Source: Lindgomyces ingoldianus (lineage: Eukaryota > Ascomycota > Dothideomycetes > Pleosporales > Lindgomycetaceae). From it: 64,000 nt of DNA. Within the stretch, counting starts at the first letter, position 1. Each line of letters starts with the position of its first letter. This document shows positions 55,801 to 64,000 of this stretch, in pieces. The stretch is from the NCBI RefSeq assembly GCF_010093535.1, contig NW_022985185.1, positions 938,200-1,002,199 of the forward strand, given 5' to 3'. The notes under the pieces were generated by a model. That model worked only from the letters and a program-made list of their open reading frames with translations. It ran no database searches and was not told the DNA's origin. A program made the position numbers and the translations under genes.

Positions 55801-58800
55801 TAGAGAGCAACGACGACGAAATGAGCCGAGAGGAGCAACTCAGCCTCGAAATGGCCGACCTCAGGAGCGAGCTTGAGGCCGCTCGAGAAGAAGTCAAGTC
55901 CGCAAAGACACAGGTCGAGACGTACAAAGCGATTGCGCTCGATGCCGAAGAGCAACTGGAGAGTGTTAACGAGACTAGCGAGCAGCACCAACAGGAAATG
56001 GACGAGCTCATTGCCGAGAAGGACGCAAAGATCAGTGACCTCGAAAAGCGAGTTGATGAGATTTCGTCAGAGCTTGCTACCACCAACACTGAGCTTTCAG
56101 CGTTGAGGCAGAAACACGAGGAGGAGAGTGTCAAGTTTAACCAGCAAAAGGAACTTTTGAATTCGGAGATCACTCGCATCAAGGACGACGCGGAACGATA
56201 CAAGGAAAAGGCGGCGCTCTCACGAGAAGACTTGAAGGCGCAGGCTGACATTGCAACACGAGCACAGCAGGACTATGAGAACGAGCTTATGAAACACAGT
56301 GAAGCGATGCAAAATCTTCGAGACCTTCGTGAGGAGTACAACAAGCTGAGGACGGACGTCGCGCAGATCAAGTCTCAAGGCCAAACTGCTCGTCTCGCGT
56401 TAGAGCAGACCGAAGCGCACTGGGAGGAAGCCAAAGATCGATACGAACGCGAGATTGAGGAGCTCCGCACCAGGAATGATGGGGTCAAGGAACAGAATAA
56501 GATCCTTCACCAACAGCTTGAGCATGTTAGCACCCAGATCGCAAACCTAAAACAGAGTCGTGTTTCTGTCGCCGGTGGAGAGCCAGATGCTGCAAGTTCG
56601 AACGCCGACCTAGATGGGCTCCGAGATGTTATCCGTTATTTACGACAAGAGAAAGAAATCGTGGATGTCCAACATGAGATTGCTATTCAAGATGCCAAAC
56701 GCCTGCAGCAACAGCTGGAGTACACCCAGAGCCAACTCGACCAAACTCGCGAGAAGTTAGTCACCGAACAACAAGCACATGTCCTGAACAAGGAGAGTGC
56801 GATGAGCTATGATCGCGTCCAAAAGAGTCTCGAACAGCTCAACCTTTATCGGGAGAGCAATCACACTTTGCGCAATGAAATTCGACAGGCCCAGACCCAA
56901 TTATCCGAGAAAGCAAAGGAGGTCGAGGAATTGCTTGGTCAGATTCAACCCCTCCAAACACGGGTGCAAGAGATTGAGGGCGAGCTATCGATCAAAGATG
57001 GTGAGCTCGAACTCCTCCAGCGGGATCGAGATCATTGGCAGAAACGCCATCAGGACGTGTTACAGAAATATGACCGCATCGACCCAGCCGAACTCGAAGC
57101 ACTCAAGACGCAAATCGACACTTTGCAAACTGAGCGCGATGAAGCTCGGGCGGAGAAGCAACCTTTGCAGGAGCAGGTTGACGGGTTCGAAGAACGATTA
57201 CAGGCCGAGAAAAAGATATCAGTGGAAGAGACGAAGCGAGAATTTGATGAACGCCGAGAGACTATGATCAAACAGTTTAAGGAGCGGTCGAAGACTCTCT
57301 CCGCCCAAATTAAAGAAAAGGACTCTACCAATCAGACTCTCAGTCAGGAACGGGACCAGCTCCAGCAACAAATTTCGACTCTTCAGCAAGAGCTTGAATC
57401 AACAAGGGCTGCCCGTGACGAAGCGGTTGCAGTTGCAAATGCACAGGCTGATACTGTCATGGCGAATGCCCAGGAAGAGGGACAGGTTGATGAGGGCGGC
57501 TCCAACTTTTCGAGCGAGGAGAAGCAAGCATTGGAGGCACATATCATAGTAGCAGAGAGGAAGGCCATTGAGGAATCAAATAGGGCAGTTGCTCTTCACA
57601 TTCAAGTCGAGGCCATGAAATCTCGGATCAGCGATTTTGAGAATCAAGTGGTAAGTCCCTTGCTACAGTACGAGTTAATGGGTCAAAGCTAATTTTGGTA
57701 CAGGGAGAGTTGCAGCAACGCATCGCTGGTCTCAACAATGAACTCGCACAGGCCCAGAGCGAGGCTAAGCGAGCCCAGGCCCGAGTTCACGAATTGGAGT
57801 CTGAGCGGCCACTGGAAGGCACTACAGTCATGGCCCAAACCTCGGAAAGCGACCAGAAGCTGAGAGAAGAGCTAGCCGCTGCGCAGAAAGAAGTTGAGGG
57901 TTTAAGGGCCGCTGCCACGCTTACAGACTCAGGAAACGACGTGTCAAATGGCACAAAACCTGGAGACGACCGACTTGCTGAGCGACGCACAGAGCTTGAA
58001 GCCGAATATGCTCAGCGACGTGCCGAGCTCGAGGCTGAATACGTTGCCAAAAAGACAGATTGCGACGAGAAGCTTCAGCAGCGCACGAAATCAGTACAGA
58101 AGAAAGGCGGCGATATGGTCAAGGAAGCTAGAGAGAAGGCCAAGACTGAACACCTAGAAGACATCCAACGTCTCAAATCCGAACATGATGCCAAAATCCA
58201 GCGCCTCACATCAGAGCACCAAGCTGAGATTGAGCGCGTGCGAAAGACTCAGGTTTCTACTGTGTCGAGCCATCAAGAACCCCTCTCAGAAGACCCTTCG
58301 AAGGGGCCAAACACCCCTAAACCGGAGCCAACGGGAGATGCAGGCGATCGAATATATGGCCCATGGAACGAAAAGGAACTGCGGGAATCCGTTAAAACCA
58401 ATCATATCTTGAGGTCCATGATCACGACGAACATAAAGACCGGACTATCTAGAGAAAGGGAAAGTCTCGCTTCGAAGATTAGGGAAGAAGTGGAAGCGAA
58501 ATACAAAGGGGAACAGGACAAGATTAGGGAAGACGCCGAAGCACCTTCCCAGGAAGAGCAGGGCAAGATCATTGCTAGGAAGGTCGAGGAAGCTACCGCT
58601 AAATTCAAACAGGAGCAAGAAAGCCTCACGGCCCAGAAGGTTGAGGATGCCAAGGCTAAGACGCGGGAGGAGCTGGAAAAGAAACAAAAGGCTCAAAGGA
58701 ACATAACTGAGGTCAGACAGAAGAAGCTCAACGCTAAGCTCGAGGTTGTAAAACAGGCCGCGAACGATACCCCTGACCGAAGGGTCGCGGAGGTATGGGT

Positions 58801-59770
58801 AGAGGTCGAGAAGCTTGATCAAGCGAGGCCGACCCCAGTAGTCCAACCACCTAAGCCGTCGACAGAGCTGCAAGTACCATCTGCTCTTGCTAGCTCTGCT
58901 CAGCCCACTCAAACACAGGTTGAGTCGCGTCCGCAACCTCAAGCTCAAACTACACCTCAACCTAACGGAGCAACTGCAAATCCATTCGGGCAGGCAAACC
59001 CCTTCGGTCAGCCTTCATTTACTCAGCCACAGCAAGCCAACCAGATGGGTACGTTTGGCCGTCCCAGCAATTTTGGACAAAGTCAAGGAAGTCAGCCGTT
59101 CCAACAACAAGGTCAAGGTATGGGTCAAAATCGACCGGGTCAACCACCTCAGAACGTCCCAGGCTTTGGGACCTTTGGAGGACTTCCTCAGCCTGGCTTT
59201 ATGGGGTCGCAAAACCAGATGCCTCAGAGTACTCCCTTCAATCAACAGCAGCAACAGCAGCCCAACCAACCCGGAGCGAGACCTTCTAGGGACAACGTCG
59301 GCACCGGACCTGCTGCACTCCGTAACCTTATGGGCCAGCAAGGCCAGCAATCCGCGATTCCTCGAGGAGGCGGCATTCCCCGCGGGGGCGGTCGTGGTGG
59401 AGGCAACCAACAGAACCAACAGAACCAAAACCAGGGAATGAGCATTCAAGGCGCTGGCGCATCACAGCTCCCCCGCGGCGGCGGTAGAGGCGGTGGTGGT
59501 CGCGGCCGTGGTGGCGGTGGACATATCCAGACGAATGTCCAACAGCAAGGAGGCCAGTCGGGTCAAGGTCAGAATAGTCCAAGGTCCTTCAACCCGCATG
59601 CCCAGCAATTTACTCCCGGGGCTAGCGGTGGAAGTGCTCCTGGCGCGGGGCGAGGACAGAAGCGCGGACGAGATGATGGTGGGGATGGGGAGGGGGGACA
59701 TCAAGGGGGGAAGAGGGCCAGAGGTGGTGGCGCAGGTGGTGGTGGTGGTGGTGGTGGTGGTGGTCAATAA
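52843..59770 (+). CDS. MLP1: Nuclear-pore basket coiled-coil protein Mlp1/TPR-like
   Basis: Exons 52843-53134, 53194-57650 and 57704-59770 (introns of 59 and 53 nt, all GT-AG and in frame) give 2271 residues. Mlp1/TPR forms the nuclear basket of the pore and acts in mRNA surveillance and export. About residues 50-1950 are almost continuous heptad coiled coil rich in Glu, Gln, Lys and Leu. A conserved TPR/Mlp segment lies around residues 520-720 (QHLVLFRNVAELQNKNQEVL and KERDMFRRMVTNRGQIPPG). The C-terminal 350 residues are disordered: Gln/Pro-rich with NPFGQANPFGQPSFTQPQQ-type FG motifs, then RGG boxes (PRGGGRGGGGRGRGGGG) and a poly-Gly end encoded by a GGT microsatellite. A putative basic NLS KRGRDDGGDGEGGHQGGKRA precedes the tail. 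The length is at the upper end for fungal orthologues. Confidence 0.93.
59723..59766 (+). repeat. (GGT)n microsatellite encoding the poly-Gly C terminus of Mlp1
   Basis: A run of GGT codons in frame with MLP1 immediately before its stop. Length is likely to vary between strains. Confidence 0.85.
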
Positions 59771-61061
59771 TCCATGAGATGAATCTGATGAGTAGAGGAG
59801 AGATTCTGAACAAGGCCTAGTGTGTGATGGCTATGCTCTGCGCATGTTTCCTTTGTTCTTGCCCGCGATGGGCGGCTATCTGTATTGTGTATAACTCCTT
59901 CGGTAATGTGGGGTACTATGGGTGGACAAGTGAATGGGAAAAAGAGAAATTTTTTATGGCGATTATGGATGGCATTGTAGTATATGTAGCGATGTAGGTG
60001 TCGTCGACTTTGAATGCAGGTATATTCGACATTCTGATTGTACGGGTGCTAGTTTTTCCGCCTCCCAAGGTCTGGTCATCACATCGTGAAGCAGTGAGAC
60101 GAACATAGCAAAGAAACTCTCAATTACAAGGCCTTACCAAAAGTGGACGTGCCGTGCCTGCTCAGAAATTCCAGGACCTTCCAAGATTGAAACTCTTTTC
60201 GATTCGAACAAAGTTCAAAGTTCGTTCAACCTGAAACATATATTCAAGGGCCAATGGGTTACTAACAACCCGGCTTGAAACTTGATGAAACCTCGCTTCT
60301 TGGGCTGCGATATTCCTGTTTCCGAGTTTGCGAGTGCTGCGGGGCGTCATTTAAAGGCTCAGGGGAAGTGGGTTGCTGTTAATGCACTGGGAGGGTTCAA
60401 GGCGGACGAGTCGGACGGTGCGATGACGGTGGGAAACAGTTGCAAAGAGTGAGCATTTGGGGACTGGGACTCGGAGGGGGGATTTGATACAGGTTTGACG
60501 GATTGTTTCTTACTATTTCTTCGATAATATGTAACAAGAAAGGCTTAACTTTGCTGAGGGCTTAGAGAGTTCCTAATTGTTACTAGCCATAGCGGTAGTC
60601 GGCCCACTTCGACCTGCAAAGTCTGGAAGGAAGGTGTCGCGAGAAAAGAAAGACTCGTGAGCGCATGACCTTGGTTTTGTAAAAGGCACTGATGGCCTGA
60701 ATGCTGCAGCAAGAAGAACTTTGGCGCCAGGGCTTGCTTTTTATTGGCGAAGGAGGCGCATCTCCAGATCAATCGGAACCCGTGATCGTGTCACTTGGAG
60801 ATCGGAACGAGGCGAGGCGACCGGGATGTGAGCGCGTCTGGTGTCTGGGGCATTCCAGCTTGACAGGCATTTTCACACCAGACATCTGCGGACAACTCAT
60901 CCCACGGCTCCACGACTCCTCGGCCAACTTTTGACGCTCCTTTGACCCGTCGCGGCCACGTCTTCTATCCAGACCAAATTTCGACATCCCAACTTCGGTT
61001 TCTCTCCCGCTGACCGTAACACGCCCGTGCCGCGCGACCAAAAAGCTCGGAAAGGGGCACC
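59771..61061. promoter_or_regulatory. Intergenic region between MLP1 and the nucleotide-sugar transporter gene
   Basis: 1.3 kb holding the MLP1 3' UTR and the promoter of the next gene. Short frames on both strands are not supported as genes. Confidence 0.45.
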
Positions 61062-62601
61062 ATGGCCATCGACGGGAATCGCAGAGGCGGTTCGCTGGGA
61101 GGAATACCGCTGAAGCACCTCTCCCTAATAACGGTGCGTTCTATCCTAATTTGCCCCCCGTGGAATCTCTGGCTCACCCTCCTCTGCAGCTTACCTTCCA
61201 GAATTCGGCCCTTATTTTGGTATGACATCCTGACAGACATACCTACGCAACAATGAGCCAAAGAAGGCGGCTTGAGAACTAACTGCAGGCAGATAATGCA
61301 TTACTCGCGAATCATGCCCTTGGTAAACGGGCAGCGCTACCTCACCTCAACCTCCGTCTTTCTAAACGAAGTCATAAAGCTCGCAATATCCCTAACAATG
61401 GCCTTGTACGATATGTCGGCGAACCTCCCCGCTAATACGCCCGCGACCATCTTATTCGAGAATCTCGTCTCCGCGGTGTTCACAAACGAGAGCTGGAAAC
61501 TCGCAATCCCCGCATTACTATACACCCTCCAGAACACTCTCCAATACGTAGCCGTGAGCAACCTGGACGCCGCAACGTTCCAAGTCACATACCAGCTCAA
61601 AATTCTTACAACCGCTATCTTTAGCGTTATATTACTGCGGCGGTCTTTGTCATCGCAGAAATGGGCGTCATTGTGCTTGTTGGTGATTGGCGTCGCCATT
61701 GTCCAGTTCCCACACTCTTCCGATCACTCGGGAATGAATGCGTTGAAGGATACTTCCTCGCGGATATTTTGGCCCCGTACAATTGAGGAGCTTCAAGCCC
61801 TTGGTAGCACTGCCGCGGCACAGCTGACGAAACGATCGGCCACGTACGAAGGAATCGAAGAAGATGTGGCAATGCAGAATCCGCAGATGAACACCTCAGT
61901 TGGCCTCGTGGCGGTTTTGGTTGCATGTGCCATCTCCGGTCTTGCAGGCGTGACGTTTGAGAAGATTTTGAAAGAGTCAACGTCTACCAATGCGTCACTC
62001 TGGGTGCGGAACGTTCAGCTGTCGTTCTGGTCTATCTTCCCTGCGCTCTTCATCGGAGTAATATTCATGGATGGAGAAAAAATTTCCAAGACAGGATTCT
62101 TCGCGGGCTACAACTGGATTGTGTGGACGGCGATCACCTTCCAAGCCTGTGGAGGCGTAATCGTTGCAATGGTGATCAACTACGCCGACAACATTGCAAA
62201 GAATTTCGCCACAAGCATCAGCATTATCATTAGCTTCCTCGCCAGCGTCATCTTCTTCAATTTCTCAATCACCGCATCTGTAAGTGCTACTAGAAAATAT
62301 ATTTGGTACGGCTATTGACAGTAGGCAGTACTTGATTGGCACATGCGTCGTTCTATTTGCGACCTACCTCTACACCAGCCAAGACCGCATCCGACCACCC
62401 CCAATCCGAATCGCCGACTATGAAAAGACCACCATCGATGGTAATCCATCGTACTTTGACCTTGAGCGCTCGGGGACTTTAGCTAAGTCCCCGCTTAGAT
62501 CTGGCACCCTGAGCACCTCGAGACCCAGTACTCCTACAGTTGACCGTCATCACTTCCGGACGAATTCGGATCGCAAAACATTCCCAAAGCGAGATTCTTA
62601 A
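61062..62601 (+). CDS. Golgi UDP-sugar transporter (SLC35A / nucleotide-sugar transporter family)
   Basis: Antiporter that moves UDP-galactose or UDP-GlcNAc into the Golgi lumen in exchange for UMP. Exons 61062-61133, 61190-61219 (a 30-nt microexon), 61293-62279 and 62329-62601 give 453 residues. All junctions are GT-AG and phase 0. The spliced start reads LTFQNSALILIMHYSRIMPL, the typical first helix. Next come FLNEVIKLAISLTMALYDM, ALLYTLQNTLQYVAVSNLDA then TFQVTYQLKILTTAIFSVIL (the signature of the family), LAGVTFEKILKEST, SLWVRNVQLSFWSIFPALFI and NYADNIAKNFATSISIIISF. About ten membrane helices are visible. The C-terminal 75 residues are a cytosolic Ser/Thr/Pro-rich tail. The exact substrate cannot be fixed from sequence alone. 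Confidence 0.93.
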
Positions 62602-63181
62602 GCCGGTTATTGGAGACCGGGCCTATCGAGTAGAGTTTAAATAGGGTTATTGTTCGCAAAAGCGAGTCATTCATATTGGTAGGCGCAGTCAACAACAGGG
62701 ATTTGGCTATCGGAAAATCATTGGACGGCTTTCAGGGGTCTGGTGCATTGTCTTTCTCGGTGGGGGCATTCTTTGGGAACGTTTGAAAGGGACGACACAA
62801 TGGGTTTGGCGTTATAAGATAATGATAGCATTCAGCGATTATGGTTAAGAGACCGTCGGCAGGTTTTGATAAGCGCACGGGTCCTTGGGTAGGCGGGTGT
62901 GTGTATATACTACTTGGAGGGATATGGTGAACGGTGGGCTGCTTCACTGCAGGTCAGGTAGGTAGCAGCTGCCTCACAAGCAGAGGCGCAACAAATTAGA
63001 TACCAGCTTGAACTGTTCGTTGTCCACCGCTCCTTCCCCGTCCAATATATCCATTCAGTTTCGACCTCGCCACCTCACCTCTACCTGATCTCGTCATTGC
63101 GTTTCCGTCTATCTTGATCACCATTTCGTGGGTATCTCTAAGTTTCAATTTCATCAGTCATCTACGATACATGTAGTGACC
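62602..63181. promoter_or_regulatory. Intergenic region between transporter and last gene
   Basis: 580 bp with the transporter 3' UTR and promoter of the gene starting at 63182. A CT-rich stretch with TCACCT repeats (63030-63090) precedes the start. Nothing else seen. Confidence 0.4.
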
Positions 63182-64000
63182 ATGGGGGACGGCATCTTTG
63201 ACCTCCTCGATGAACTCGAGCACCGAGAAGCGGGTCGGCAGTACAGCCTCCCTCGATCAAAGTACATACTGCCACCTCGTCCACTGCCTTCCCGTGATCG
63301 GTACCGAGCTCCTCGACATACCGAAGAGCCTAAGTCCGTTGGCTTAGAAGGCATGGACGAAGATGGATCAGAAATGCCCTTTGACTCCTTTGGTCAGTTT
63401 ATCAATTTACCACTCGGGGAAGTAGAGCATGCTAATGTGGGGCAGATGAAGCACTGCTCCAGCGACCTTATGAAGACCGTCAGAGGCAGGCTGCACAAGG
63501 TAAAGCGAGACTTTCGCTGGCGTCGAGGGCACCGAGGTACTTAACGACTGTCGGTGCTCCTTCTCCGTCACAAGCTGCATATCATGGCGGAGGAGAGAGC
63601 AGCCAGGCTTATTTTGACGGTAAGTGGCTGGTCAAAGGCCCGGATGTATGAATATTGACCTTCATAGACTTTCGTGTGCAGTCCCAGCCACGGATCAGGA
63701 ATCTACGTAAGTTTACCATTTCTGTGCCTCTAACTTGAGTCTTTGGCTAATAGACCCCAGCGCAATTTGGTTTCAGTGCTACGCAATTGCAGGAGTCCGG
63801 CCCCGATCTGCAGTTCAGAGCATCATCCAGCCCAGCATTTAGGGCCAGTCAGCGACGGGCTGAAGACCACCACGCTGTCGTCCCAAAGCTGTCGAATCGA
63901 TCTACCCTAGACGGAGAAAGTGTCTTGTACACTGAAGCTCAGCACCGTAGGAAGGGCACGCTTCCGTCCTGCCCGAAAGCCTCACAGAAGCTTATTCCGA
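63182..64000 (+). CDS. Unrecognised multi-exon gene, 5' part only
   Basis: The gene starts at ATG 63182 (MGDGIFDLLDELEHREAGRQ) and runs off the window. Exons that join in frame are 63182-63499, 63575-63619, 63668-63706 and 63754 onward (introns of 75, 48 and 47 nt; donors GTAAAG, GTAAGT, GTAAGT). The visible product is about 216 residues, hydrophilic, basic in places (VRGRLHKVKRDF) and probably disordered, without a domain I recognise. An alternative is that the first intron is retained, ending the protein at 63544. The other introns have good consensus, so the spliced form is preferred. Confidence 0.55.

Noticed and set aside
58402..59813. Minus-strand frames opposite the MLP1 C terminus, including a poly-His frame
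   Set aside because: They are antisense shadows of the Gly-rich and Gln-rich coding repeat; no independent support.

Overview
The window is nuclear DNA of a filamentous ascomycete (Pezizomycotina). Evidence: genes have short introns (about 45-95 nt) with GTAAGT-type donors and fungal branch sites; the gene set is fungal (QDE-2-like Argonaute, GH81 glucanase, Vcx1-type exchanger, Mlp1, fungal CorA-like protein); and AT-rich repeat blocks carry paired C-to-T and G-to-A changes typical of repeat-induced point mutation (RIP). I cannot name the species.

Layout. 1-3.0 kb: AT-rich RIP-degraded repeats, including a solo LTR and an inverted-repeat transposon family. 3.3-8.8 kb: a gene island with a tandem kinase-pseudokinase gene and a CorA-like membrane protein gene. 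9.0-10.9 kb: a pogo/Fot-type transposase tail, a minisatellite and coding-like debris. 10.9-25.1 kb: an AT-rich transposon graveyard. Its centrepiece is a three-level nest: a Gypsy-type element (12472-18134, TSD AGCAG) inside a non-autonomous LTR element (11103-18823, TSD GCAGT) inside a hAT-like DNA element (10943-19428, 8-bp TSD with one mismatch). Around it lie a solo LTR (TSD GACAT), a MITE inserted into its own family, a TTA-flanked MITE and a hAT-like MITE with a perfect 8-bp TSD. 25.1-31.7 kb: transitional DNA with gene remnants, a 104-bp tandem duplication and a C2H2 zinc-finger gene interrupted by an in-frame TGA.

31.8 kb to the end is ordinary gene-dense DNA: Argonaute (with two in-frame TAA codons near its start), an unrecognised membrane/coiled-coil protein, a vacuolar Ca2+/H+ exchanger, a secreted GH81 endo-beta-1,3-glucanase (minus), Utp14 (minus), mitochondrial ribosomal protein mL41, Coq3 (minus), TFIIE beta (minus), the giant nuclear-pore coiled-coil protein Mlp1, a Golgi nucleotide-sugar transporter, and the 5' part of an unrecognised gene running off the end.

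Themes: the housekeeping genes on the right form divergent and convergent pairs with short intergenic gaps. The left half records repeated transposon invasion followed by RIP. The RNA-silencing gene Argonaute itself carries stop codons of the CpA-to-TpA type. Coordinates of splice sites are from reading consensus and frame only; no transcripts, searches or alignments were available.
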